Of a DNA stretch of 64,000 nucleotides, positions 8,241 through 20,157 are shown one piece after another. The notes beneath the pieces were generated by a model, which was not told the origin of the DNA, did no database searches, and saw only the letters and a list, made by a program, of their open reading frames with translations. The stretch covers positions 11,728,131 through 11,792,130 of the forward strand of contig OZ059894.1 of assembly GCA_964057225.1 (NCBI GenBank). Reading direction: 5' to 3'. The translations under genes and the position numbers were made by a program. Positions within the stretch are counted from its first letter, which is position 1. Every line of letters begins with the position of its first letter. This DNA comes from Auanema rhodensis. Taxonomy: Eukaryota; Nematoda; Chromadorea; Rhabditida; Rhabditidae.

Positions 8241-9027
8241 TATTGAAGTAGATAATGTTTGTCCCGGAGGACTACAATATTAAAATAATTACTGAAGCCC
8301 GAAGGCAGCGAGAAATAGTAAGGATACTACCTGCACTGAGTGCGTCGTATCATAAAAAAAGAGATAGCTAATGGGCAAGTTGAAGAGCTTGAAATTAACA
8401 ATGACGTCACTAGAAGTAAAGTTTTCTATCTGCAGCTGCGGGTAAAGAGGGTCAGCGTAAGCAGAATTCAATTCTACCAACAATTAGTGGGAACATTGAG
8501 AGAACAGATGAAGGAGGAAATTGTAACTTCAAGTAAAATAGATTATATCTTCAGCTGCGGGTAAAGAGAGTCAGCTTTGTACAGATTACTAGTTTACATA
8601 AGAAGTGGTAACATTTCAAAAAAGGAGCACAACATAAAAAACGAGACTACGGACTATGAGGTAAATGTTATCATTGTCTGGATCGATGATTCGGCATTTG
8701 ATTGCAGCTGCGGATTGAGTGGATCAGCTTGCATGGCGTCCGCATTCGACATCAGGGAAAATGATGAGTTTCTTGAGGTCCGGCTCGGCGGGCTGTTATG
8801 TCCTATTCCCTGTTGATGGTGTTGTTGTCCTTGAGCTTGTTCTTCTTCCCAGAAAAAAAAAACTGTGAAGCTGAAGAGTCCTATTAAACGTCTTTAAACG
8901 CAAGATTAATAAGAAGCTACTACAGCTAACACAGGACCGCCTCAAGGCCTGGTAGATCAACCAGTGTTGCTTCAATCACCAAGTATTGCGGCCTGGGCCC
9001 TTGGATCAATTCACAACACCAGTATAG
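8241..9027 (-). mobile_element. Non-autonomous U2-specific element, family A (copy 1)
   Basis: 787-bp insert at the Utopia target site, flanked by perfect 41-bp U2 duplications (8200-8240 and 9028-9068). There is no RT ORF and no convincing coding frame. The minus-strand 3' end (at 8241) joins AATCG of U2 with no poly(A) tail, and the terminal tattgaagtagataatgtt resembles Utopia's ttattgaataactaatgtt. Three copies of a roughly 26-bp motif, CAGCTGCGGGTAAAGAG with a trailing GTCAGC, lie at 8432-8458, 8552-8577 and 8705-8731. The 5' end (8925-9027) is the part most conserved with family B. It is probably moved by Utopia's protein (inference). Confidence 0.88.
8925..9027 (-). other. Conserved 5' module of element A
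   Basis: About 100 nt at the element's 5' end, strongly conserved with family B (32843-32961) while the interiors diverge. Conserved blocks on the minus strand are CCAAGGGCCCAGGCCGC, ATACTTGG, GATTGAA and ACCAGGCCTTGAGGCGGTCC. GGCCGC can pair with GCGGTC, and CCAAG with CTTGG, so a structured RNA is likely. An HDV-like self-cleaving ribozyme, as known at R2 5' ends, is possible but I could not thread the fold. Confidence 0.5.
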
Positions 9028-9547
9028 CAATGGAACACATATCGAAGGTTAATTCGATAAGAACGATTACTACACTTTGATCTTAGCCAAAAGGCCGAGA
9101 AGCGATACAGCATAGCCATGAGTATCAAAGACATCAAGCAAATGTATCGTACTTGTTACGAGTGCACTCTCTCATTTGAATATAAAAGTGTGGTTTGACA
9201 ATCTTGACTGTACAGGTCATAAATGGCTCATATAAACTGTGGATTTACTCAACTTTTGGACTTATTTTTTTCTTATTCGAAGCGCTGCACTTTTTTCTAT
9301 TCTTTTTATTCAAATACTTGTATATAGTTTTATATGTACGGTTGCAAAGTTTCCGAATATTTTATATATTTTTATACAATAATTAGGAGAAGGTTAATAC
9401 AATGAAATCTCCCAACTTTACAGTGTTTGTATTGCTTACAGTATCTAGAACAACCACTCTTGTAATATTAGAGCACATATCAATCAACAACTTTTTCTAG
9501 TTATCAAAGCTTTTTTATTTCTTCAAGATATTTCAAATAAAATATAA

Positions 9548-9667
9548 AAGCTTACGACACCCGGGATTCCCAAGCCGTCTCCGATCCAAGTACTAACCGG
9601 GCCCAACGTTGCTTGACTTGCCAGATCGGACGGGATGGCGTACTTTCAACGTGGTATGGTCGTAAGC
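9548..9667 (-). rRNA. 5S: 5S rRNA, unit 4 copy a
   Basis: Full-length, copy-a flanks. Confidence 0.97.
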
Positions 9668-9907
9668 AATGTTATATTCTTCATTATCAGTTATATCACT
9701 CTAAATCTTGTTGTTAATAGTTAGGACCACAAAGAAAACAACAGGAACAGTAACAAATGAAATGCCCAAACTTTACAGTGTTCGAGTTATTTACAGTATC
9801 TAAGACTACCTCTGTCGTGTTATTAGAGCAAACATTCGATTAACAACAACTTTTTTTTAGTTATCAAAGCTTTTTTATTTCTTCAAAAAATTTCAAATAA
9901 AATATAA

Positions 9908-10027
9908 AAGCTTACGACACCCGGGATTCCCAAGCCGTCTCCGATCCAAGTACTAACCGGGCCCAACGTTGCTTGACTTGCCAGATCGGACGGGATGGCG
10001 TACTTTCAACGTGGTATGGTCGTAAGC
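9908..10027 (-). rRNA. 5S: 5S rRNA, unit 4 copy b
   Basis: Full-length, copy-b flanks. Confidence 0.97.
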
Positions 10028-10169
10028 AATGTCATATTCTTCATTATCAGTTATATCACTCTAAATCTTGTTGTTAATAGATACGACCACAAAGAAAACA
10101 ACAGGAACAGTAACAATAACAAAAAAAATTTTTTTTTCACCTATGTGTCTAAAGGTTAGCCATGTATCC

Positions 10170-10227
<58 letters not shown>

Positions 10228-11409
10228 ACAGTAAAAAGTCCAATCAAGAGAGAAATTTTTTCAACACATAGTTGTTTTTTTTTTAAATATCATTGTTTTT
10301 CCTCATAACTCGGTTTAAACTCGTTCTAACCCGTTGAAATACGTCTAGAAAGTCTTTATAACATGCATATGTATGATAGAACTTCATATTTATTGTAATA
10401 GAAAATTTTATTTTCAGACGTCTTGGTTAACAATGATATGTTTTACCCCCTTATAATTTTTATCATAATGTTCCTTATACGGAACGCTCAATGAAACTTG
10501 CTTCCAGAAAAATTTCTTTCTATTTTTTCTTCATATGTACGTAGATACTATAGAGAACTATGATAGAAAACTTTAACATTCACGAAATCATCATTTCTCA
10601 TTACGCTACGGAGGTTTAAAAAGCTGTGTTTTACCTTATAATAGACCGGAAAACCCTTGTGTTAAAACTGGACCGTTTTTACACATATAAAAATGTCCCG
10701 TGTTCGGGACCCTAATGTAACTTTTGATTCCCTATATTTTTTTTCATGAAATTTACAATCTACTGTAGAAAGAAGAATTATTTTTATAAAAACTGTAAAT
10801 TTTTGAAAAATGAAAACAAAACGAAAACAAAAACAACTTTTTTTTGAACATTTTCTCACACAAGGGTCCCCCCTTACCTACTTTTTTTCTCATTACTCGT
10901 TTCAACCTCATCCGATCACTCTGCAAACATGTTTAATCGTTCTAACTTGTTGAAATACGTCTTAAAAGTCTAAACAACATGCATATGCATAATAGAAACC
11001 ACCCGAATAGGCCCCCACGCACTAAACGAGATATATACATTACCAGTATAGTAATAGAACACATATTGAAGATTAATTCGATAAGAACAATTTATTGACG
11101 TAGAGAATGTTTGTTCCGAAAAACTACAATATTAAACTATAAAAGTAACAAAAGCGTAGAGGCAGCAAAGACATGAATAAACATAAATGTAAATACAGAA
11201 TTACCAGGTAGTACATAAGTATGACAAAAAATTATAAGAAAGCCATGAAAATAGAAGGTTTGTGAACAAATGAGAGGTACATCTTTGATCGTATAGTCAT
11301 TTCTAAACCGTTCGTATGCTGCAGCATCGTCATAAGCGTCACTCAAGTTGAATTTCCATGTGTACTACACGATTTTCATTCTTATTGTTACATTCTTTCC
11401 CTGAGGGAA

Positions 11410-11593
11410 TGGGCCGTTCCCGCCAGCAGTGCAAGAGCGGGTCGACCCGTGAGGTGGAGCTAGCAAGCCAGCATCTACCTCAAGTCTCAAAAATCGGTTA
11501 ACCTTATTGTGAACCAATGGAACACATATCGAAGGTTAATTCGATAAGAACGATTACTACACTTTGATCTTAGCCAAAAGGCCGAGAAGCGAT
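11410..11593 (-). ncRNA. U2: U2 snRNA, unit 4
   Basis: Uninterrupted, with intact upstream region. Confidence 0.95.
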
Positions 11594-12034
11594 ACAGCAT
11601 AGCCATGAGTATCAAAGACATCAAGCAAATGTATCGTACTTGTTACGAGTGCACTCTCTCATTTGAATATAAAAGTGTGGTTTGACAATCTTGACTGTAC
11701 AGGTCATAAATGGCTCATATAAACTGTGGATTTACTCAACTTTTGGACTTATTTTTTTCTTATTCGAAGCGCTGCACTTTTTTCTATTCTTTTTATTCAA
11801 ATACTTGTATATAGTTTTATATGTACGGTTGCAAAGTTTCCGAATATTTTATATATTTTTATACAATAATTAGGAGAAGGTTAATACAATGAAATCTCCC
11901 AACTTTACAGTGTTTGTATTGCTTACAGTATCTAGAACAACCACTCTTGTAATATTAGAGCACATATCAATCAACAACTTTTTCTAGTTATCAAAGCTTT
12001 TTTATTTCTTCAAGATATTTCAAATAAAATATAA

Positions 12035-12154
12035 AAGCTTACGACACCCGGGATTCCCAAGCCGTCTCCGATCCAAGTACTAACCGGGCCCAACGTTGCT
12101 TGACTTGCCAGATCGGACGGGATGGCGTACTTTCAACGTGGTATGGTCGTAAGC
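12035..12154 (-). rRNA. 5S: 5S rRNA, unit 5 copy a
   Basis: Full-length, copy-a flanks. Confidence 0.97.
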
Positions 12155-12394
12155 AATGTTATATTCTTCATTATCAGTTATATCACTCTAAATCTTGTTG
12201 TTAATAGTTAGGACCACAAAGAAAACAACAGGAACAGTAACAAATGAAATGCCCAAACTTTACAGTGTTCGAGTTATTTACAGTATCTAAGACTACCTCT
12301 GTCGTGTTATTAGAGCAAACATTCGATTAACAACAACTTTTTTTTAGTTATCAAAGCTTTTTTATTTCTTCAAAAAATTTCAAATAAAATATAA

Positions 12395-12514
12395 AAGCTT
12401 ACGACACCCGGGATTCCCAAGCCGTCTCCGATCCAAGTACTAACCGGGCCCAACGTTGCTTGACTTGCCAGATCGGACGGGATGGCGTACTTTCAACGTG
12501 GTATGGTCGTAAGC
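12395..12514 (-). rRNA. 5S: 5S rRNA, unit 5 copy b
   Basis: Full-length, copy-b flanks. Confidence 0.97.
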
Positions 12515-12656
12515 AATGTCATATTCTTCATTATCAGTTATATCACTCTAAATCTTGTTGTTAATAGATACGACCACAAAGAAAACAACAGGAACAGTAA
12601 CAATAACAAAAAAAATTTTTTTTTCACCTATGTGTCTAAAGGTTAGCCATGTATCC

Positions 12657-12728
<72 letters not shown>

Positions 12729-13910
12729 ACAGTAAAAAGTCCAATCAAGAGAGAAATTTTTTCAACACATAGTTTTTTTTTTTTTAAATATCATTGTTTT
12801 TCCTCATAACTCGGTTTAAACTCGTTCTAACCCGTTGAAATACGTCTAGAAAGTCTTTATAACATGCATATGTATGATAGAACTTCATATTTATTGTAAT
12901 AGAAAATTTTATTTTCAGACGTCTTGGTTAACAATGATATGTTTTACCCCCTTATAATTTTTATCATAATGTTCCTTATACGGAACGCTCAATGAAACTT
13001 GCTTCCAGAAAAATTTCTTTCTATTTTTTCTTCATATGTACGTAGATACTATAGAGAACTATGATAGAAAACTTTAACATTCACGAAATCATCATTTCTC
13101 ATTACGCTACGGAGGTTTAAAAAGCTGTGTTTTACCTTATAATAGACCGGAAAACCCTTGTGTTAAAACTGGACCGTTTTTACACATATAAAAATGTCCC
13201 GTATTCGGGACCCTAATGTAACTTTTGATTCCCTATATTTTTTTTCATGAAATTTACAATCTACTGTAGAAAGAAGAATTATTTTTATAAAAACTGTAAA
13301 TTTTTGAAAAATGAAAACAAAACGAAAACAAAAACAACTTTTTTTTGAACATTTTCTCACACAAGGGTCCCCCCTTACCTACTTTTTTTCTCATTACTCG
13401 TTTCAACCTCATCCGATCACTCTGCAAACATGTTTAATCGTTCTAACTTGTTGAAATACGTCTTAAAAGTCTAAACAACATGCATATGCATAATAGAAAC
13501 CACCCGAATAGGCCCCCACGCACTAAACGAGATATATACATTACCAGTATAGTAATAGAACACATATTGAAGATTAATTCGATAAGAACAATTTATTGAC
13601 GTAGAGAATGTTTGTTCCGAAAAACTACAATATTAAACTATAAAAGTAACAAAAGCGTAGAGGCAGCAAAGACATGAATAAACATAAATGTAAATACAGA
13701 ATTACCAGGTAGTACATAAGTATGACAAAAAATTATAAGAAAGCCATGAAAATAGAAGGTTTGTGAACAAATGAGAGGTACATCTTTGATCGTATAGTCA
13801 TTTCTAAACCGTTCGTATGCTGCAGCATCGTCATAAGCGTCACTCAAGTTGAATTTCCATGTGTACTACACGATTTTCATTCTTATTGTTACATTCTTTC
13901 CCTGAGGGAA

Positions 13911-14094
13911 TGGGCCGTTCCCGCCAGCAGTGCAAGAGCGGGTCGACCCGTGAGGTGGAGCTAGCAAGCCAGCATCTACCTCAAGTCTCAAAAATCGGTT
14001 AACCTTATTGTGAACCAATGGAACACATATCGAAGGTTAATTCGATAAGAACGATTACTACACTTTGATCTTAGCCAAAAGGCCGAGAAGCGAT
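13911..14094 (-). ncRNA. U2: U2 snRNA, unit 5
   Basis: Uninterrupted. Confidence 0.95.
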
Positions 14095-14535
14095 ACAGCA
14101 TAGCCATGAGTATCAAAGACATCAAGCAAATGTATCGTACTTGTTACGAGTGCACTCTCTCATTTGAATATAAAAGTGTGGTTTGACAATCTTGACTGTA
14201 CAGGTCATAAATGGCTCATATAAACTGTGGATTTACTCAACTTTTGGACTTATTTTTTTCTTATTCGAAGCGCTGCACTTTTTTCTATTCTTTTTATTCA
14301 AATACTTGTATATAGTTTTATATGTACGGTTGCAAAGTTTCCGAATATTTTATATATTTTTATACAATAATTAGGAGAAGGTTAATACAATGAAATCTCC
14401 CAACTTTACAGTGTTTGTATTGCTTACAGTATCTAGAACAACCACTCTTGTAATATTAGAGCACATATCAATCAACAACTTTTTCTAGTTATCAAAGCTT
14501 TTTTATTTCTTCAAGATATTTCAAATAAAATATAA

Positions 14536-14655
14536 AAGCTTACGACACCCGGGATTCCCAAGCCGTCTCCGATCCAAGTACTAACCGGGCCCAACGTTGC
14601 TTGACTTGCCAGATCGGACGGGATGGCGTACTTTCAACGTGGTATGGTCGTAAGC
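14536..14655 (-). rRNA. 5S: 5S rRNA, unit 6 copy a
   Basis: Full-length, copy-a flanks. Confidence 0.97.
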
Positions 14656-14895
14656 AATGTTATATTCTTCATTATCAGTTATATCACTCTAAATCTTGTT
14701 GTTAATAGTTAGGACCACAAAGAAAACAACAGGAACAGTAACAAATGAAATGCCCAAACTTTACAGTGTTCGAGTTATTTACAGTATCTAAGACTACCTC
14801 TGTCGTGTTATTAGAGCAAACATTCGATTAACAACAACTTTTTTTTAGTTATCAAAGCTTTTTTATTTCTTCAAAAAATTTCAAATAAAATATAA

Positions 14896-15015
14896 AAGCT
14901 TACGACACCCGGGATTCCCAAGCCGTCTCCGATCCAAGTACTAACCGGGCCCAACGTTGCTTGACTTGCCAGATCGGACGGGATGGCGTACTTTCAACGT
15001 GGTATGGTCGTAAGC
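14896..15015 (-). rRNA. 5S: 5S rRNA, unit 6 copy b
   Basis: Full-length, copy-b flanks. Confidence 0.97.
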
Positions 15016-15157
15016 AATGTCATATTCTTCATTATCAGTTATATCACTCTAAATCTTGTTGTTAATAGATACGACCACAAAGAAAACAACAGGAACAGTA
15101 ACAATAACAAAAAAAATTTTTTTTTCACCTATGTGTCTAAAGGTTAGCCATGTATCC

Positions 15158-15215
<58 letters not shown>

Positions 15216-16397
15216 ACAGTAAAAAGTCCAATCAAGAGAGAAATTTTTTCAACACATAGTTGTTTTTTTTTTAAATATCATTGTTTTTCCTCATAACTCG
15301 GTTTAAACTCGTTCTAACCCGTTGAAATACGTCTAGAAAGTCTTTATAACATGCATATGTATGATAGAACTTCATATTTATTGTAATAGAAAATTTTATT
15401 TTCAGACGTCTTGGTTAACAATGATATGTTTTACCCCCTTATAATTTTTATCATAATGTTCCTTATACGGAACGCTCAATGAAACTTGCTTCCAGAAAAA
15501 TTTCTTTCTATTTTTTCTTCATATGTACGTAGATACTATAGAGAACTATGATAGAAAACTTTAACATTCACGAAATCATCATTTCTCATTACGCTACGGA
15601 GGTTTAAAAAGCTGTGTTTTACCTTATAATAGACCGGAAAACCCTTGTGTTAAAACTGGACCGTTTTTACACATATAAAAATGTCCCGTATTCGGGACCC
15701 TAATGTAACTTTTGATTCCCTATATTTTTTTTCATGAAATTTACAATCTACTGTAGAAAGAAGAATTATTTTTATAAAAACTGTAAATTTTTGAAAAATG
15801 AAAACAAAACGAAAACAAAAACAACTTTTTTTTGAACATTTTCTCACACAAGGGTCCCCCCTTACCTACTTTTTTTCTCATTACTCGTTTCAACCTCATC
15901 CGATCACTCTGCAAACATGTTTAATCGTTCTAACTTGTTGAAATACGTCTTAAAAGTCTAAACAACATGCATATGCATAATAGAAACCACCCGAATAGGC
16001 CCCCACGCACTAAACGAGATATATACATTACCAGTATAGTAATAGAACACATATTGAAGATTAATTCGATAAGAACAATTTATTGACGTAGAGAATGTTT
16101 GTTCCGAAAAACTACAATATTAAACTATAAAAGTAACAAAAGCGTAGAGGCAGCAAAGACATGAATAAACATAAATGTAAATACAGAATTACCAGGTAGT
16201 ACATAAGTATGACAAAAAATTATAAGAAAGCCATGAAAATAGAAGGTTTGTGAACAAATGAGAGGTACATCTTTGATCGTATAGTCATTTCTAAACCGTT
16301 CGTATGCTGCAGCATCGTCATAAGCGTCACTCAAGTTGAATTTCCATGTGTACTACACGATTTTCATTCTTATTGTTACATTCTTTCCCTGAGGGAA

Positions 16398-16581
16398 TGG
16401 GCCGTTCCCGCCAGCAGTGCAAGAGCGGGTCGACCCGTGAGGTGGAGCTAGCAAGCCAGCATCTACCTCAAGTCTCAAAAATCGGTTAACCTTATTGTGA
16501 ACCAATGGAACACATATCGAAGGTTAATTCGATAAGAACGATTACTACACTTTGATCTTAGCCAAAAGGCCGAGAAGCGAT
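16398..16581 (-). ncRNA. U2: U2 snRNA, unit 6
   Basis: Uninterrupted. Confidence 0.95.
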
Positions 16582-17022
16582 ACAGCATAGCCATGAGTAT
16601 CAAAGACATCAAGCAAATGTATCGTACTTGTTACGAGTGCACTCTCTCATTTGAATATAAAAGTGTGGTTTGACAATCTTGACTGTACAGGTCATAAATG
16701 GCTCATATAAACTGTGGATTTACTCAACTTTTGGACTTATTTTTTTCTTATTCGAAGCGCTGCACTTTTTTCTATTCTTTTTATTCAAATACTTGTATAT
16801 AGTTTTATATGTACGGTTGCAAAGTTTCCGAATATTTTATATATTTTTATACAATAATTAGGAGAAGGTTAATACAATGAAATCTCCCAACTTTACAGTG
16901 TTTGTATTGCTTACAGTATCTAGAACAACCACTCTTGTAATATTAGAGCACATATCAATCAACAACTTTTTCTAGTTATCAAAGCTTTTTTATTTCTTCA
17001 AGATATTTCAAATAAAATATAA

Positions 17023-17142
17023 AAGCTTACGACACCCGGGATTCCCAAGCCGTCTCCGATCCAAGTACTAACCGGGCCCAACGTTGCTTGACTTGCCAGA
17101 TCGGACGGGATGGCGTACTTTCAACGTGGTATGGTCGTAAGC
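17023..17142 (-). rRNA. 5S: 5S rRNA, unit 7 copy a
   Basis: Full-length, copy-a flanks. Confidence 0.97.
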
Positions 17143-17382
17143 AATGTTATATTCTTCATTATCAGTTATATCACTCTAAATCTTGTTGTTAATAGTTAGG
17201 ACCACAAAGAAAACAACAGGAACAGTAACAAATGAAATGCCCAAACTTTACAGTGTTCGAGTTATTTACAGTATCTAAGACTACCTCTGTCGTGTTATTA
17301 GAGCAAACATTCGATTAACAACAACTTTTTTTTAGTTATCAAAGCTTTTTTATTTCTTCAAAAAATTTCAAATAAAATATAA

Positions 17383-17502
17383 AAGCTTACGACACCCGGG
17401 ATTCCCAAGCCGTCTCCGATCCAAGTACTAACCGGGCCCAACGTTGCTTGACTTGCCAGATCGGACGGGATGGCGTACTTTCAACGTGGTATGGTCGTAA
17501 GC
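17383..17502 (-). rRNA. 5S: 5S rRNA, unit 7 copy b
   Basis: Full-length, copy-b flanks. Confidence 0.97.
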
Positions 17503-18854
17503 AATGTCATATTCTTCATTATCAGTTATATCACTCTAAATCTTGTTGTTAATAGATACGACCACAAAGAAAACAACAGGAACAGTAACAATAACAAAAA
17601 AAATTTTTTTTTCACCTATGTGTCTAAAGGTTAGCCATGTATCCGTTTATATATATATATATATATATATCAACAGTAAAAAGTCCAATCAAGAGAGAAA
17701 TTTTTTCAACACATAGTTGTTTTTTTTTTAAATATCATTGTTTTTCCTCATAACTCGGTTTAAACTCGTTCTAACCCGTTGAAATACGTCTAGAAAGTCT
17801 TTATAACATGCATATGTATGATAGAACTTCATATTTATTGTAATAGAAAATTTTATTTTCAGACGTCTTGGTTAACAATGATATGTTTTACCCCCTTATA
17901 ATTTTTATCATAATGTTCCTTATACGGAACGCTCAATGAAACTTGCTTCCAGAAAAATTTCTTTCTATTTTTTCTTCATATGTACGTAGATACTATAGAG
18001 AACTATGATAGAAAACTTTAACATTCACGAAATCATCATTTCTCATTACGCTACGGAGGTTTAAAAAGCTGTGTTTTACCTTATAATAGACCGGAAAACC
18101 CTTGTGTTAAAACTGGACCGTTTTTACACATATAAAAATGTCCCGTATTCGGGACCCTAATGTAACTTTTGATTCCCTATATTTTTTTTCATGAAATTTA
18201 CAATCTACTGTAGAAAGAAGAATTATTTTTATAAAAACTGTAAATTTTTGAAAAATGAAAACAAAACGAAAACAAAAACAACTTTTTTTTGAACATTTTC
18301 TCACACAAGGGTCCCCCCTTACCTACTTTTTTTCTCATTACTCGTTTCAACCTCATCCGATCACTCTGCAAACATGTTTAATCGTTCTAACTTGTTGAAA
18401 TACGTCTTAAAAGTCTAAACAACATGCATATGCATAATAGAAACCACCCGAATAGGCCCCCACGCACTAAACGAGATATATACATTACCAGTATAGTAAT
18501 AGAACACATATTGAAGATTAATTCGATAAGAACAATTTATTGACGTAGAGAATGTTTGTTCCGAAAAACTACAATATTAAACTATAAAAGTAACAAAAGC
18601 GTAGAGGCAGCAAAGACATGAATAAACATAAATGTAAATACAGAATTACCAGGTAGTACATAAGTATGACAAAAAATTATAAGAAAGCCATGAAAATAGA
18701 AGGTTTGTGAACAAATGAGAGGTACATCTTTGATCGTATAGTCATTTCTAAACCGTTCGTATGCTGCAGCATCGTCATAAGCGTCACTCAAGTTGAATTT
18801 CCATGTGTACTACACGATTTTCATTCTTATTGTTACATTCTTTCCCTGAGGGAA

Positions 18855-19038
18855 TGGGCCGTTCCCGCCAGCAGTGCAAGAGCGGGTCGACCCGTGAGGT
18901 GGAGCTAGCAAGCCAGCATCTACCTCAAGTCTCAAAAATCGGTTAACCTTATTGTGAACCAATGGAACACATATCGAAGGTTAATTCGATAAGAACGATT
19001 ACTACACTTTGATCTTAGCCAAAAGGCCGAGAAGCGAT
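18855..19038 (-). ncRNA. U2: U2 snRNA, unit 7
   Basis: Uninterrupted. Confidence 0.95.
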
Positions 19039-19479
19039 ACAGCATAGCCATGAGTATCAAAGACATCAAGCAAATGTATCGTACTTGTTACGAGTGCACT
19101 CTCTCATTTGAATATAAAAGTGTGGTTTGACAATCTTGACTGTACAGGTCATAAATGGCTCATATAAACTGTGGATTTACTCAACTTTTGGACTTATTTT
19201 TTTCTTATTCGAAGCGCTGCACTTTTTTCTATTCTTTTTATTCAAATACTTGTATATAGTTTTATATGTACGGTTGCAAAGTTTCCGAATATTTTATATA
19301 TTTTTATACAATAATTAGGAGAAGGTTAATACAATGAAATCTCCCAACTTTACAGTGTTTGTATTGCTTACAGTATCTAGAACAACCACTCTTGTAATAT
19401 TAGAGCACATATCAATCAACAACTTTTTCTAGTTATCAAAGCTTTTTTATTTCTTCAAGATATTTCAAATAAAATATAA

Positions 19480-19599
19480 AAGCTTACGACACCCGGGATT
19501 CCCAAGCCGTCTCCGATCCAAGTACTAACCGGGCCCAACGTTGCTTGACTTGCCAGATCGGACGGGATGGCGTACTTTCAACGTGGTATGGTCGTAAGC
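19480..19599 (-). rRNA. 5S: 5S rRNA, unit 8 copy a
   Basis: Full-length, copy-a flanks. Confidence 0.97.
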
Positions 19600-19839
19600 A
19601 ATGTTATATTCTTCATTATCAGTTATATCACTCTAAATCTTGTTGTTAATAGTTAGGACCACAAAGAAAACAACAGGAACAGTAACAAATGAAATGCCCA
19701 AACTTTACAGTGTTCGAGTTATTTACAGTATCTAAGACTACCTCTGTCGTGTTATTAGAGCAAACATTCGATTAACAACAACTTTTTTTTAGTTATCAAA
19801 GCTTTTTTATTTCTTCAAAAAATTTCAAATAAAATATAA

Positions 19840-19959
19840 AAGCTTACGACACCCGGGATTCCCAAGCCGTCTCCGATCCAAGTACTAACCGGGCCCAACG
19901 TTGCTTGACTTGCCAGATCGGACGGGATGGCGTACTTTCAACGTGGTATGGTCGTAAGC
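19840..19959 (-). rRNA. 5S: 5S rRNA, unit 8 copy b
   Basis: Full-length, copy-b flanks. Confidence 0.97.
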
Positions 19960-20101
19960 AATGTCATATTCTTCATTATCAGTTATATCACTCTAAATCT
20001 TGTTGTTAATAGATACGACCACAAAGAAAACAACAGGAACAGTAACAATAACAAAAAAAATTTTTTTTTCACCTATGTGTCTAAAGGTTAGCCATGTATC
20101 C

Positions 20102-20157
<56 letters not shown>

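Larger units (their letters stand above)
5804..9106 (-). repeat. Array unit 3 (3303 bp; U2 carries element A)
   Basis: A 2475-bp unit plus element A and its 41-bp target duplication. TA tract 6870-6910. A T-to-A change in the T run at 6969 is shared with unit 19. Fossil U2 fragment at 7737-7777. Confidence 0.9.
8095..9106 (-). pseudogene. U2: U2 snRNA gene interrupted by element A (unit 3)
   Basis: The 5' part is 9028-9106 (including the 41-bp duplication 9028-9068) and the 3' part is 8095-8240. The 787-bp insert lies between. No U2 base is lost, but the Sm site and 3' domain are separated from the branch-point region, so a functional U2 is not expected. Confidence 0.93.
9107..11593 (-). repeat. 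Array unit 4 (2487 bp)
   Basis: TA tract 10173-10225 (53 nt). The hairpin at 10695-10710 has loop TGTT in place of TATT (a to g at 10702), seen in this unit only. Fossil U2 fragment at 11052-11092. Confidence 0.9.
11594..14094 (-). repeat. Array unit 5 (2501 bp, longest TA tract)
   Basis: TA tract 12660-12726 (67 nt). The following T run has lost its internal G (near 12774), a change also seen in unit 20. Fossil U2 fragment at 13553-13593. Confidence 0.9.
14095..16581 (-). repeat. Array unit 6 (2487 bp)
   Basis: TA tract 15161-15213 (53 nt). Fossil U2 fragment at 16040-16080. Confidence 0.9.
16582..19038 (-). repeat. Array unit 7 (2457 bp, shortest TA tract)
   Basis: TA tract 17648-17670 (23 nt). 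Fossil U2 fragment at 18497-18537. Confidence 0.9.

Noticed and set aside
8340-8816. 74- and 79-codon ORFs inside element A (also in copy 2)
   Set aside because: They run on the strand opposite to the element's insertion orientation, show no domain, and contain translated copies of the internal repeat motif.
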